Shown: positions 15,131-25,218, numbered from the stretch's first letter. The stretch is DNA of 52,101 nt from Chitinophagales bacterium (GCA_013298955.1 JAAFJT010000026.1:1-52101); one strand, 5' to 3'. Made by a program: numbers and translations. Notes: generated from the letters alone by a model not told the origin.

Positions 15131-17467
15131 ATGGAGACAGCTAAAAAAGCCTTAAAAAAATATTTCGGATATGACGCTTTTCGCCCTATGCAGGCGGATG
15201 TCATCCGCACGATTTGCGAAGAACGCCGCGATGCACTCGTGTTGATGCCCACAGGTGGCGGCAAATCAGTGTGTTTTCAAATCCCGGCGGTCATTTCAGA
15301 TGGGGTGGCAATCGTCGTTTCGCCCTTGATTTCGTTGATGAAAGACCAAGTAGAAGCCTTGTTACAAAACGGGATTCCTGCGGCATATTTCAACTCTTCG
15401 CAAACCGCAAGAGACCAACAAATCGTTGAAAATCAATTGTTTGCTGGTAAATTAAAATTGTTATATGTCTCGCCAGAGAAGATGGTTTCGGCGGGATTTG
15501 TATCGTTGTTGCGGTCGTTGCCGATTAGCTTGTTTGCGATAGATGAGGCGCATTGTATCTCCTCTTGGGGGCATGATTTCCGCCCCGAATACGCGCAAAT
15601 GCAGTTTTTAAAACAACAATTTCCAACGATTCCCGTCATCGCGCTCACGGCAACCGCCGATAGATTGACCCGCAAAGATATTATTGAAAAATTAGCTTTG
15701 AATAATCCCGAAGTCTATATTGGTTCGTTTGACCGACCCAATTTGTCGTTGGAAGTGCGCCCCGGACAGAAGCGTTTTGAACAAATTGTTGATTTTCTCA
15801 AAGGGCATCCGCGTCAAGCGGGCATTATTTATTGTCTGAGTCGCAAAAGTACGGAGGATTTGAGTGAGCGTTTGAAACTCAAAGGCATCAATGCGGCGTG
15901 TTATCATGCGGCGTTGCCGAATGAAACGCGTTCCAAAGTGCAGGAAGATTTTCTAAATGATCGGTTATTAATCGTCGTTGCGACCATCGCTTTTGGGATG
16001 GGCATTGATAAAAGCAATGTTCGATGGGTGATTCATTACAATTTGCCTAAAAATATTGAGAGTTATTACCAAGAAATTGGTCGCAGTGGGCGAGATGGCG
16101 CGCCTGCGGAGACGATTTTGTTTTATAGCATGGCGGATGTCAATGCGTATCATGGCATGTTTGCGGACGCAAAAGGCGATAATCAAGGGTTGCAATTTGC
16201 CAAATTGGATAGAATGTTGAAATTTGCGGATGCGGCAATCTGTCGGCGGAAGATTTTATTGAATTATTTTAATGAACATTTGGCTGAAAATTGTGGCAAT
16301 TGTGATGTTTGCAAACATCCACCGCGTTATTTCGACGGGACGAAACCCGTACAAATGGCACTTTCTGCCGTTTTTCGCTTGAAAGAATCCGTTAATATGA
16401 CGATTTTATCAGAAGTATTGAAAGGTTCTGCGCGGGCGGAAATCTTGGAAAATGGTTATCAACATATTAAAACTTATGGTGCAGGACGCATGTACACCTA
16501 TCCTGAGTGGACGAGTTACATTTGGCAGATGATTCAATTGGGTTTGTTAGAGATTGCGTATGATGAAAAAAATTATTTGAAGTTTACACCGCAAAGTCGT
16601 TCCGTTTTGTTTGATAGTAAAGTGGTGGAATTGGTGCAACCGATGAGTTTCAAAGATAGGCAAGTAGCGCGTGATAAAGAATTGGAAACCAATAAGTTAG
16701 CAGAAACGGCTGCGCCAAGATTGCGGGTTCGGAATGAATTATTTGAAGTTTTGCGCGAGTTGCGGGCGGAAACGGCGCGGGAACGCGGTGTGCCACCGTA
16801 TTTGATTTTTTCAGATAAAACGTTGGCAGAAATGGCGGGTATGTTGCCGAAAACAGAGGCGGAATTGTTACAGGTGGCGGGCGTAGGCGATTTGAAAATG
16901 CAGCATTATGGCGATGTGTTTTTGAAAGCGATTGTCCAATTTTTAAAACAAAATCCTGATTTTGAGCCTTCGATTCCGATGCCGCGTCCAGCTGATTTAG
17001 AACCCATTCTTCTTGAAAAACCAGAAATTGCCCCACAAATGGGCGAAAAACCAGTCAAAGAGTCTAAAATTGTCGAAGTAAAACCTGAAAAAACGGTCAA
17101 AGAACCTAAAATCATTGAAAAAAAGCAACGGATGGAAAAAGAACCGCCCATGCCTAAAATTCCAACGGTGCAACAAACCTTTGCTTTGTACCGTCAAGGA
17201 TTGACGATTGCGGAAATTGCGGAACAGCGTTTTTTATCACCCATTACGATTAATTCGCATTTGACACAGATTTATGAGCAAACGGATGAGTTGGAAATCA
17301 CCGATTTTATTCCCTTAGAAATTTTGAATAAAATTACAAATGTATTACCTTCATTGATTGAGCCTTTTAAATTTAAAGAAATTTATGAATATTTTGGTGA
17401 AACAGTGGGGTATGAACAGATTCGGTGGGCAGTGGCGTATTATCAGAAACATCGGGATACGGTGTGA
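15131..17467 (+). CDS. recQ: ATP-dependent DNA helicase RecQ
   Basis: 3'-5' superfamily 2 helicase acting in recombination and fork repair. At 778 residues it is longer than E. coli RecQ (about 610), as is common in Bacteroidota. Order: helicase core with TGGGKS (41-46) and DEAH (138-141); motif VI as QEIGRSGRDG; a zinc-binding cysteine set (about 373-396, ending CGNCDVC); the RQC winged helix (about 405-510); an HRDC domain (about 540-620, YLIFSDKTLAEMAGMLPK); then a proline/lysine/glutamate linker (about 625-680, with repeated KEPKI and KPEK units); and a C-terminal helix-turn-helix domain (about 683-775, LTIAEIAEQRFLSPITI). Confidence 0.97.
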   Translation: METAKKALKKYFGYDAFRPMQADVIRTICEERRDALVLMPTGGGKSVCFQIPAVISDGVAIVVSPLISLMKDQVEALLQNGIPAAYFNSSQTARDQQIVENQLFAGKLKLLYVSPEKMVSAGFVSLLRSLPISLFAIDEAHCISSWGHDFRPEYAQMQFLKQQFPTIPVIALTATADRLTRKDIIEKLALNNPEVYIGSFDRPNLSLEVRPGQKRFEQIVDFLKGHPRQAGIIYCLSRKSTEDLSERLKLKGINAACYHAALPNETRSKVQEDFLNDRLLIVVATIAFGMGIDKSNVRWVIHYNLPKNIESYYQEIGRSGRDGAPAETILFYSMADVNAYHGMFADAKGDNQGLQFAKLDRMLKFADAAICRRKILLNYFNEHLAENCGNCDVCKHPPRYFDGTKPVQMALSAVFRLKESVNMTILSEVLKGSARAEILENGYQHIKTYGAGRMYTYPEWTSYIWQMIQLGLLEIAYDEKNYLKFTPQSRSVLFDSKVVELVQPMSFKDRQVARDKELETNKLAETAAPRLRVRNELFEVLRELRAETARERGVPPYLIFSDKTLAEMAGMLPKTEAELLQVAGVGDLKMQHYGDVFLKAIVQFLKQNPDFEPSIPMPRPADLEPILLEKPEIAPQMGEKPVKESKIVEVKPEKTVKEPKIIEKKQRMEKEPPMPKIPTVQQTFALYRQGLTIAEIAEQRFLSPITINSHLTQIYEQTDELEITDFIPLEILNKITNVLPSLIEPFKFKEIYEYFGETVGYEQIRWAVAYYQKHRDTV

Positions 17468-17486
17468 GATTCATTATACATTGAAA

Positions 17487-17680
17487 CACATAGGGCACAT
17501 AGATTTCATAGGACACATAGTTGTTATGTAAATAATTGAAAATTAGCAACTTAACGTGCGTCAAGTTTGAAACTTGACGCACGCTTTGCGCATATTATGT
17601 AAAAAATTAAATTTCAATCATTTACATAATAAAGAAAGATTGCCCCTATGTGTCCTATGAAACCTATGTTGCCCTATGTA
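17487..17680. repeat. Triple-nested palindrome (three different modules inside one another)
   Basis: The outer arms (17487-17520 and 17646-17680) are CACATAGG-type, like 2654-2768. The middle arms (17526-17545 and 17604-17627) read ATGTAAATAATTGAAA and complement with small differences. The inner element (17555-17583) is a perfect 29-base palindrome CGTGCGTCAAGTTTG..CTTGACGCACG with the GTTTGAAAC core. It lies between the convergent recQ and the T9SS type-B gene. Confidence 0.85.
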
Positions 17681-17688
17681 TTGAAATA

Positions 17689-19929
17689 TTATCGGTACAA
17701 AGTTAAAAAATCTCGGTTCTTTACAGCGGCTCCTTTGGGCGTAATGTATTGTAAATCATAGAGATAGCGTCCTTCTGGTGCGGGCGCACCTGTATTATTT
17801 TTCAAACCATTCCAACCTTCATTGGGGTCCGAACTTTCAAAAACTTGCTCGCCCCAGCGATTCCAAATCGTTAAATGATACGCTTTCAAACCGTACCAAA
17901 AGCCTGTACCTTTAAACAAATCGTTTTGATTATCATAATTAGGTGTAAAAGCATTCGGCATAAAAAAGGTCACTAAGGGTTCAATATAAACGTTTTTTGT
18001 AATGGAATCTTTGCAACCATACGCATTAGCAACCACTAATTGCACACGCTGCAAACCCGTATCTCGAAACGTATAAATCGGGTTTTGAACAAAATCATAA
18101 TTTTGACGATTGAAATACCATCGCCATCGCAGCACATCTGCAGAAGATTTATCTAAAAATGGAACCGTTGGATTAAAATTAGAAACAATTGGGTCATTTT
18201 TCCAAATAAAATTTGCCTTTGGAGCAGGACGCACTTTTATCCAATTGGAAAAAATTTGTTCCTTATAACAACCAATTGGGGACGTAATTTGTAATTGGAC
18301 CGAATACGTACCTGCTGTTTTGTAAAAATGTTCTCCATCGCGCTGTCGCAACGAATCGCCATCTCCAAAATGCCATACGATTTTATAGGAACTATCAATG
18401 GGCGTAGAACGATTGTTAAAACGCACTTTCGCTGGTACGCAACCGACAAACGCATCTGGCTCCACAATCAAAATCGGTGGCGCAGGTTGCCAAATTAAAT
18501 TCTTTTCAGACACGCCTTCACAACCAATTTTATCCGTTATTTTCAAAGAAACCTTTTTAATACCTGCTGTTTCGTATTGATGAATGGTATTGAGCCGTCC
18601 CGAATCCACCTTATTATCACCATAATTCCAAATAATTTGTTTTAATTGGAGTCTTGAATTAGACATCGTTCCAACAAAAGAAACAGGATTCGTGGAACAA
18701 GTATCGTAAACAGCTTGCCAATTCGGATTCAATTTGCCGCCCACTTGAATTTGCATCTGCATCGAATCACTACATGGAGTACCAGGATTCAACCGCAATT
18801 GCCCGTAATAAACGCCTGTATCGGGAAAGGTGAGGGTCGGACTCCAATCTGAGGGTTCCAAAAGCGAGCCATTGCGCAAATCAAATTTCCAAAAATGGTT
18901 TTGAATATTCCTGCGCAATCCACTTAAATTGTTGATTAACAATGGATTACCAAAACAAGTATTCAACCTATAAACGCGATTGACCACTGAATCGGCTTCT
19001 ACTTTGGCTTCCAATTCTTTCCGACAAGGGACTAAATTAAATTGAAAATCTCGATACGTGCTGCTCAATAATTGCCCATTTCGATACTCTTTGACGCAAA
19101 TGCCCACCACAAAACGACTAATTACAGTCGGTCTGCCACTCAATAAACCTGTATTTGGATGAATTGTCAACCCATTTGCACCCAAAGGCGTACTATAATC
19201 GTAGGGAGGCACAAACGGCACAGGCGCGTAAGGAGGCGCATTAGGCACGCCTGTCACATCGCCCCCACTGAAAATGCGACAAAATTCATATACTAATTGG
19301 TCGCCATCCAAGTCCGTTGCAGCATGGTCAAATTGCAATAATTCGCCTGCACAAATAACAGTTGGTGGAAAATTGTTAAATGTAGGGCTCGAATTACCAA
19401 CATGTTGCGCATCGGCAGTGATTTCGACCGTGTACGTCGCGCCAGTGCTTGTCGGATTCACCACAATATTCGCAATGCCTTGATTTCGACAACATCGTTG
19501 ATATGTCGCATGATAACTAATATTCGTATCAGGCAACCAAATCTGCCATTCATAAACCGCTTCTTGCACACAAATCGTGTCAGGCGGCGTGAGACAGGGG
19601 TACGAAGGCGGGTTAATACTGCGAATCGGACCAATCGGACTCAGATAAGGCGAACCAATGGAGATAATTCCAAATGCTTCTTGGTATGCGTTATAGCCAC
19701 CGCTACCGTCTGGCGTGAAAATGCCAAGTTTGGCTTCATCGTCGAAACCAGCCCGCCCACTGTAACAATCTCGATAGATTTTTAACGTAAATACATATTT
19801 GTTTTTACGCTCTATAAGATTTCTTCCAGTGCATTTATACGTTAACACACCACCGATTAAATGGGTTGCGCGAGCGACATGAGGTTGGCAAAGCAACCCT
19901 ACAAGAACAATAAGTAATGTGTTTCGCAT
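17689..19929 (-). CDS. Secreted PKD-repeat protein with T9SS type B (gliding-motility-associated) C-terminal domain
   Basis: A 746-residue exported protein. After the signal peptide (1-21) it begins ATHLIGGVLTYKC, a start shared by a large family of Bacteroidota surface proteins, with a cysteine-rich first domain (to about residue 300). PKD-like beta domains follow (about 400-480, 490-570 and 575-650; IWNYGDNKVDSG, IVWHFGDGDSLRQ and RWRWYFNRQNY). The last 90 residues are the type B sorting domain (FFMPNAFTPNYDNQNDLFK, then IWNRWGEQVFES, GWNGLKNN, FLTLYR), which routes the protein through the T9SS. An adhesive or structural surface role is inferred from the family. It is a single minus-strand gene with a TATATTTG promoter element. 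Confidence 0.92.
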   Translation of the reverse strand: MRNTLLIVLVGLLCQPHVARATHLIGGVLTYKCTGRNLIERKNKYVFTLKIYRDCYSGRAGFDDEAKLGIFTPDGSGGYNAYQEAFGIISIGSPYLSPIGPIRSINPPSYPCLTPPDTICVQEAVYEWQIWLPDTNISYHATYQRCCRNQGIANIVVNPTSTGATYTVEITADAQHVGNSSPTFNNFPPTVICAGELLQFDHAATDLDGDQLVYEFCRIFSGGDVTGVPNAPPYAPVPFVPPYDYSTPLGANGLTIHPNTGLLSGRPTVISRFVVGICVKEYRNGQLLSSTYRDFQFNLVPCRKELEAKVEADSVVNRVYRLNTCFGNPLLINNLSGLRRNIQNHFWKFDLRNGSLLEPSDWSPTLTFPDTGVYYGQLRLNPGTPCSDSMQMQIQVGGKLNPNWQAVYDTCSTNPVSFVGTMSNSRLQLKQIIWNYGDNKVDSGRLNTIHQYETAGIKKVSLKITDKIGCEGVSEKNLIWQPAPPILIVEPDAFVGCVPAKVRFNNRSTPIDSSYKIVWHFGDGDSLRQRDGEHFYKTAGTYSVQLQITSPIGCYKEQIFSNWIKVRPAPKANFIWKNDPIVSNFNPTVPFLDKSSADVLRWRWYFNRQNYDFVQNPIYTFRDTGLQRVQLVVANAYGCKDSITKNVYIEPLVTFFMPNAFTPNYDNQNDLFKGTGFWYGLKAYHLTIWNRWGEQVFESSDPNEGWNGLKNNTGAPAPEGRYLYDLQYITPKGAAVKNRDFLTLYR

Positions 19930-19957
19930 TGAAAATGAGGTATTTAAAATTTAATTA

Positions 19958-19965
19958 CAAATATA
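19958..19965 (-). promoter_or_regulatory. -7 element for the T9SS type-B gene
   Basis: Reads TATATTTG on the minus strand, 29 bases from the ATG at 19929. Confidence 0.5.
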
Positions 19966-20155
19966 ACTGTTTTTATAATTTTTTTATTTCATTATATTTT
20001 TTGAATAAAATTGTAAATGTATTACCTTCGTTGACACGACGGTATGACGCATTAAATAATTAGGGTGTTCTACTTTGCGCTGGGTGGTTTTGCGATAGGA
20101 TAGATGCACGGATTGAAAAGGATTATGACAGGATTTATAGATAGAAATTGATATT

Positions 20156-21421
20156 ATGAATATATTTTTACATTTGATTTACGATTTTTTTAAAATGTTG
20201 GTTTGGGGAACCCTGCGGGTCTATTATCGACATATTTTGTTGTTGAATCGGGCGCAGTTCGACTCTAAAAGTCCTTTATTGATAATTGCCAACCATCCGA
20301 ATACCATTTCGGACCCGTTATTGGTGGTCGTTCACCTACGCGAAAAGGTATTTTTTTTAGCCAATTATGGGTTATTTAAAAATCCGATTGCGAGTTGGCT
20401 GCTGAATCGCTTGTATTGCATCCCCGTCAAACGACCGCAAGATGTCGATGGTACGCCGCAAAATAATGATGATGCGTTCCGCCGATGTGATGAACATTTG
20501 CAAAAAGGCGGCAATCTTTTCGTCGCACCCGAAGGCGTGAGTTTTATGGAACGCCGCATCCAACCCCTTAAATTTGGGGCAGTGCGGATTGGTTTTAGCG
20601 CGGAAATCAAAAATAATTTTGATATGAACCTGCGGGTTTTGCCTGTGGGCGTGAGTTATGACGCGCCGAATCAGTTCCGAAGTCGGGTGGTGGTGAATGC
20701 GGGTGAATTGATGGATTTGCGCGATTGGGGAACGGCTTACCATGAAAATCCGAAAAAAGCGATGGAGGATTTAAGAGAGGCAATGGAAAAACGATTGCAA
20801 AACCTCACCATTCATTGCGCAGATGCGGCTGAAGGCGTTTTTTTGCAAAAATTGGAACAAGTGGCGGATTCCGAAACCAAAGCCAATACGCAAAATTGGT
20901 TTGAACGCGGACAAAAATGGGTTCAGATTTTAAAACAGTTGAAAACGAATGAGCCACAAACGTATATTCATTTACAACACCAAACCGAAACGTATTTTGC
21001 GCAATATCCCGCAGCAGTGCCTGCGGATTCCTTGCGTTTATTGAAATTAATCATTGGTTTACCCGTATTTATATATGGTTTTTTAAATCATATGATTGCA
21101 TTAGCCGTACCCTATTTTTTAAACAAAAAAATGAATATGTATGTTGGCTATCATTCGACGGTGAAGTATTTATCAGGTTGGTTTAGTTTTGGATTAAGCT
21201 ATTATTATCAAATAAAATGTTTTAATGCGTATTTTAATGATATTCAATGGACTATCCTGTACGGATTAACGTTGATGCCTATCGGTTGGGTGGCTTGGGA
21301 ATATTACCAAACGGCAAAATGGTGGTATCAAGACCATCAATTTCAACAATTGCCTGAAACCGCGCAAAAATCATGGCATGATTTGAAAACCCAAATTCAA
21401 AATATATTTGAACCCGCCTAA
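20156..21421 (+). CDS. PlsC-like glycerophospholipid acyltransferase
   Basis: A 421-residue membrane-associated acyltransferase. Block I is NHPNTISDP, in which the catalytic His (H47) and Asp (D53) are separated by five residues rather than the usual four. Block III is APEGVSFMERR (PEGVS at 125-129), the phosphate-binding site. A helical segment follows, then two or three C-terminal membrane spans (about 295-320 and 345-390), so it is larger than classical PlsC (about 240). It probably acylates lysophosphatidate or a related glycerolipid at the inner membrane; the substrate cannot be fixed from sequence. Confidence 0.88.
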   Translation: MNIFLHLIYDFFKMLVWGTLRVYYRHILLLNRAQFDSKSPLLIIANHPNTISDPLLVVVHLREKVFFLANYGLFKNPIASWLLNRLYCIPVKRPQDVDGTPQNNDDAFRRCDEHLQKGGNLFVAPEGVSFMERRIQPLKFGAVRIGFSAEIKNNFDMNLRVLPVGVSYDAPNQFRSRVVVNAGELMDLRDWGTAYHENPKKAMEDLREAMEKRLQNLTIHCADAAEGVFLQKLEQVADSETKANTQNWFERGQKWVQILKQLKTNEPQTYIHLQHQTETYFAQYPAAVPADSLRLLKLIIGLPVFIYGFLNHMIALAVPYFLNKKMNMYVGYHSTVKYLSGWFSFGLSYYYQIKCFNAYFNDIQWTILYGLTLMPIGWVAWEYYQTAKWWYQDHQFQQLPETAQKSWHDLKTQIQNIFEPA

Positions 21422-21457
21422 GCTTGCTAAAATGCTGATTATCAAGAGTGTATAAAT

Positions 21458-21490
21458 AACGTTTGGAGGGTTTGAAACCCTCCAAACGTT
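21458..21490. repeat. Perfect palindrome, GTTTGAAAC core
   Basis: Identical over 31 bases to 6657-6687, extended by one pair at each end. It is followed by GTTGTTGTTG rather than the GTTGTTGTCGATT flank seen at 6688. Confidence 0.9.
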
Positions 21491-21599
21491 GTTGTTGTTG
21501 TTTATTTGCGAAATAAAACCCTACGGAATTTACGTCAACGCAACACAACGCCCTTTTTCAACGTGCTTGTATGCGATTTTAATTATAAAACCTTTTTGA

Positions 21600-24017
21600 A
21601 TGAAAAAATTGTTTCCCGTGTTCGCGCTTTTGCTGCCCCTGCACCTTTTCGCGCAACGCACTTTTACCATCAGTGGCTACATTGAAGACGCGGCGAGTAG
21701 CGAAAAATTGTTTGCGGCGGCGGCGTTTGATAAGACGAGTAGTTCGGGAGTCGTCAGTAATGCTTATGGTTTTTTCTCGTTGACGTTGCCGAAAGGACAA
21801 GCGGATTTGGTTTTTACGTATGTCGGATATGAACCAAACGAAATTAAATTTGCTTTAAACCGCGATACGACTTTTAATATTCGCATGAAGCCGCATGCAG
21901 AAATTCAAACGGTCGAAATTTCTGCTAAAAAACAACATCGCATCGAAGAACGAACTCAAATGAGTCAAGTGACCGTTCCGATTGAACTTATCAAAAAAGT
22001 GCCTGCCCTTTTAGGGGAAGTCGATGTACTCAAAGCCTTGCAACTTTTGCCGGGTGTACAAGCGGGTACAGAAGGTCAAAACGGATTATATGTTCGCGGA
22101 GGCAGCCCTGACCAAAATTTAATTTTGTTAGATGGCGTTCCTGTGTATAATGTGAGTCATATCGGCGGGTTTTTCTCGGTTTTCAATGGCGATGCGATTA
22201 AGGATGTCACCTTGACGAAAGGTGGTTTTCCGGCTCGTTTTGGCGGCAGATTGTCGTCTGTGTTGGAAATCAATATGAAAGAAGGCAATATGAAACAATT
22301 TCATGGCGAAGGCGGGCTTGGGCTTTTGTCCTCTCGATTGACGCTCGAAGGTCCGATTTTGAAGGATAAAGTCTCGTTTATGGTCTCGGCGCGGCGGTCG
22401 TACATGGATGTTATTTTGCGTCCCGTCATCACTGCGTCTGTAAATGCCCAAAATACAAATAATACAAAAGAAAATACGACGGTTGACCCCAAATTATATT
22501 TTTATGATTTGAATGCTAAAATCAATTGGAAAATCAATGAGCAGCACCGTATTTTCCTCAGTGCGTACAATGGTGCGGACGTTTTTGGCTTTGCGTTTAC
22601 GCGGACAGCGAAAGATAATTCGCGTTCCAATTCTACGGATGGGGGTATCAATTATGGCAATTTGACGACGGCTTTGCGTTGGAACTATTTGATTAACAAT
22701 CAGTTATTCGCCAATACAACGTTAACTTATAGTAGTTTTAATGTAAATGTATTGACTTCTGCGAGCAATCGCCGCGATACAGTCGTGTCGGATAATACCG
22801 CAAATCTCTGTTCTGGGATTGAAGATGTGGGTTTTAAAACCGATTTTGATTACGTCATCAACCCAAAAAACCATATAAGATTTGGTGCAGGCATTACAAA
22901 ACATACGTATTCGCCGCGCACGTTGCAATTAGCGGTGCAAGCAGCTCGATTCAATATTGATACGACACTTGGTGAAGGCAACACAATTGGTTTAGAATCA
23001 GCGATTTACGCTGAAAATGAAATGAAAATTGGTTTGTTGAAATTGAGTGCAGGAGTCCATTTTTCTGGTTTTACGGTGAATGACAAAACGTACACGTCTT
23101 TACAACCGCGTTTAGGAGCGAATTATCCATTGAGTCAAAATTTGGCGGCAAAAGCGTCTTTTGTCACGATGAGACAATATATTAATCTTTTAACGAATGA
23201 AGGATTGGGTTTGCCGACCGATTTGTGGGTTCCGAGTACGGCGAAAGTCAAGCCACAAGATGCTTGGCAGGCGGCGTTAGGCATTGCGCAAACGATTCGG
23301 GATGAATACGAATTTAGTGTAGAAGCATATTACAAAAAAATGAATAATGTGGTTTCGTACACCGAAGGCGCGAATTTTCTAAATCTAAACGGCACTTCTT
23401 GGCAAGACCGGGTGGCGCAAGGCACTGGAACGGCTTATGGACTTGAACTTTTTGTGCAAAAAAAGGAAGGCAAGTTGACAGGATGGCTTGGTTACACTTG
23501 GTCGCGGAATTTTCGACAATTTGCATCTATCAATAAAGGATTGGAATATCCGTTCAAATATGACCGCCGACATGATTTCAAAGCATTAGTTTCGTATCAG
23601 ATTTCCGATAGGTGGACGTTTAGCGGCTCTTGGCAATACGGCACTGGAAATGCCACATCCTTACCAGAATTAATATATAACACGCCTGCTACCAATTATT
23701 TATACAACCCAAGTGGGGTCGTAACGACTTTCGGACAGTACGGCGCGACAGAGATTATTGGCGAAAAAAATGCGTTTCGGATGCCTGCATACCACCGTTT
23801 CGATTTTTCTTTTGAGTGGAAAAAGAAGAAAAAACGGTATACGGGAGCTTGGAATTTTGGGGCGTACAATGCGTATAATCGCGCCAATCCGATGTTTTTA
23901 TTCTTAGATACGCAAGATGTGTATAACGCAGACGGAACCGTCACTTCTACAAATGTGGTGCGCCAAGCGAGTATTTTCCCCATTATACCATCTATTGCTT
24001 ATAATTTTAAATTTTAA
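21600..24017 (+). CDS. TonB-dependent outer membrane receptor
   Basis: An 805-residue receptor: signal peptide (MKKLFPVFALLLPLHLFAQ), a carboxypeptidase-like regulatory beta domain (about 21-105, TISGYIEDAASSEKLFAAA), the plug domain (about 120-235; LQLLPGVQAGTEGQNGLYVR, ILLDGVPVYNVSHIGGFFS), then a beta-barrel to the C-terminal aromatic FKF. It imports an unknown large or scarce ligand using TonB energy. It lacks the SusC signature features and has no SusD partner. The downstream DUF4249 lipoprotein, 18 bases away, is the usual partner of this receptor subclass and implies an operon. Confidence 0.95.
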   Translation: MKKLFPVFALLLPLHLFAQRTFTISGYIEDAASSEKLFAAAAFDKTSSSGVVSNAYGFFSLTLPKGQADLVFTYVGYEPNEIKFALNRDTTFNIRMKPHAEIQTVEISAKKQHRIEERTQMSQVTVPIELIKKVPALLGEVDVLKALQLLPGVQAGTEGQNGLYVRGGSPDQNLILLDGVPVYNVSHIGGFFSVFNGDAIKDVTLTKGGFPARFGGRLSSVLEINMKEGNMKQFHGEGGLGLLSSRLTLEGPILKDKVSFMVSARRSYMDVILRPVITASVNAQNTNNTKENTTVDPKLYFYDLNAKINWKINEQHRIFLSAYNGADVFGFAFTRTAKDNSRSNSTDGGINYGNLTTALRWNYLINNQLFANTTLTYSSFNVNVLTSASNRRDTVVSDNTANLCSGIEDVGFKTDFDYVINPKNHIRFGAGITKHTYSPRTLQLAVQAARFNIDTTLGEGNTIGLESAIYAENEMKIGLLKLSAGVHFSGFTVNDKTYTSLQPRLGANYPLSQNLAAKASFVTMRQYINLLTNEGLGLPTDLWVPSTAKVKPQDAWQAALGIAQTIRDEYEFSVEAYYKKMNNVVSYTEGANFLNLNGTSWQDRVAQGTGTAYGLELFVQKKEGKLTGWLGYTWSRNFRQFASINKGLEYPFKYDRRHDFKALVSYQISDRWTFSGSWQYGTGNATSLPELIYNTPATNYLYNPSGVVTTFGQYGATEIIGEKNAFRMPAYHRFDFSFEWKKKKKRYTGAWNFGAYNAYNRANPMFLFLDTQDVYNADGTVTSTNVVRQASIFPIIPSIAYNFKF

Positions 24018-24035
24018 TTAAAATAATTTTTAAAT

Positions 24036-25049
24036 ATGAAAATCATTGATTTTAAATATATTGCAATTATTGCAGGTAGTTTATTGAGCAGTTGTACGGC
24101 AGATTATTTCACACCGATTGTGGATGTCGTTGTGCCGAAACGCGACCCCAAATTAGTGGTCATTGCCGATTTGTGGTCTGGTCAGACGGATTTGACGATT
24201 TTCGTGACCCGTTCTCGTGCCTCTTTGGACAATACGCCGTATGATTACACGGGGGTTGACACGATTTTGCGCGGATTTGGCGGTGGTCCTGGTGGCGGGC
24301 CTGGCGGTGGCAATCGGACGGAAATCGTGCCGATTTTGATTGATACGGTAGCAGGTGCAGTAGTTCAATTGTCTAAAAATGGACAACTTTTGGCAAAATT
24401 AAATTCGGTTGGCTTGGGTCGTTTTAGAACAAAATTGGCTCAACCGCTTGCAGAAGATGGGGCAACTTATACCTTAACGATTTCTGCACCCGGTTATGCG
24501 ACTGTTGAATCGGTTCAAAAAATGCCGTCAGGCGCGGTTTTAGACAGCGTTAGTTACACATCGGATGTGAGCGTTACAGACCCCAATAATCCATTCAGCA
24601 AACCGATTCGAGATGAGTATGTCCTTGATTTTAAAGATATTATAAATCAAGAAAATTATTATACGGCTGTTGCCCAAGCAACAACGAAAGACGCAGGCGG
24701 TACCGAAATGATTCGAGATGTGCCGTTTGCAAGCCTCGACCCGATTTCTGAAAATAATGTGGTCACAGATAAAGATTTGAATGGGAAACGCATCGTTTGG
24801 CGCGAACACAGCAATCGGCGATTGAAAGGCGGCGGACGCGGTGGAAATAATGCGGCGGTATCGGGTTCGATACAAGTGGCTTTGTTGTCGATTACGAAAG
24901 AGCGTTATAACTACATCAAATCGTATGCTTTATATCAGTCAACTTTAAATAATCCGTTGGCGGAACCCGTGATTTTGTATTCTAATATCAATAACGGATA
25001 TGGATTATTTTCATTGGGAGCGAATCGAGTGGCAGTCGCTCGTTTTTAA
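24036..25049 (+). CDS. DUF4249 family outer-membrane lipoprotein
   Basis: A 337-residue lipoprotein (signal ending LLSSC, with C20 as the lipidation site) of the family encoded beside TonB receptors in Bacteroidota. The N-terminal part has the family layout PKLVVIADLW, then TIFVTRSRAS, then VVQLSKNGQLLAKL. A glycine-rich insertion, GGGPGGGPGGGN at about residues 88-99, is low-complexity and looks locally expanded. It probably forms an accessory lid or binding subunit of the upstream receptor; this is inference from synteny. Confidence 0.85.
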   Translation: MKIIDFKYIAIIAGSLLSSCTADYFTPIVDVVVPKRDPKLVVIADLWSGQTDLTIFVTRSRASLDNTPYDYTGVDTILRGFGGGPGGGPGGGNRTEIVPILIDTVAGAVVQLSKNGQLLAKLNSVGLGRFRTKLAQPLAEDGATYTLTISAPGYATVESVQKMPSGAVLDSVSYTSDVSVTDPNNPFSKPIRDEYVLDFKDIINQENYYTAVAQATTKDAGGTEMIRDVPFASLDPISENNVVTDKDLNGKRIVWREHSNRRLKGGGRGGNNAAVSGSIQVALLSITKERYNYIKSYALYQSTLNNPLAEPVILYSNINNGYGLFSLGANRVAVARF

Positions 25050-25055
25050 ATCAGA

Positions 25056-25218
25056 AACCCAAGTTGCGCGGTAGGCGGCTTCGCCACCGAAAAGAGGGAG
25101 ATGGGGACGTGTGTGTGTTGTTTTTTGAATAGGGCTTTGCCCCATTCAAAAAAACAACACACACACGTCCCCCAAAAGTCTTTTTCTGCTCAACTGGTCT
25201 TACCGCGCAACTTAGGTT
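25056..25218. repeat. Nested palindrome with AAGTTGCGCGGTA outer arms
   Basis: The outer arms AACCCAAGTTGCGCGGTA (25056-25073) and TACCGCGCAACTTAGGTT (25201-25218) differ at one position. Inside is a second palindrome (25103-25172) with arms starting GGGGACGTGTGTGTGTTG and an AAT-GGGC..GCCC centre. The outer arms are the same as those at 27416-27590, while the inner sequence is unrelated. Confidence 0.85.

Noticed and set aside
24292-24345. Glycine/proline stretch in the DUF4249 gene as a frameshift or collagen-like domain
   Set aside because: The frame stays open and the surrounding family motifs continue, so it is a short low-complexity insertion only.
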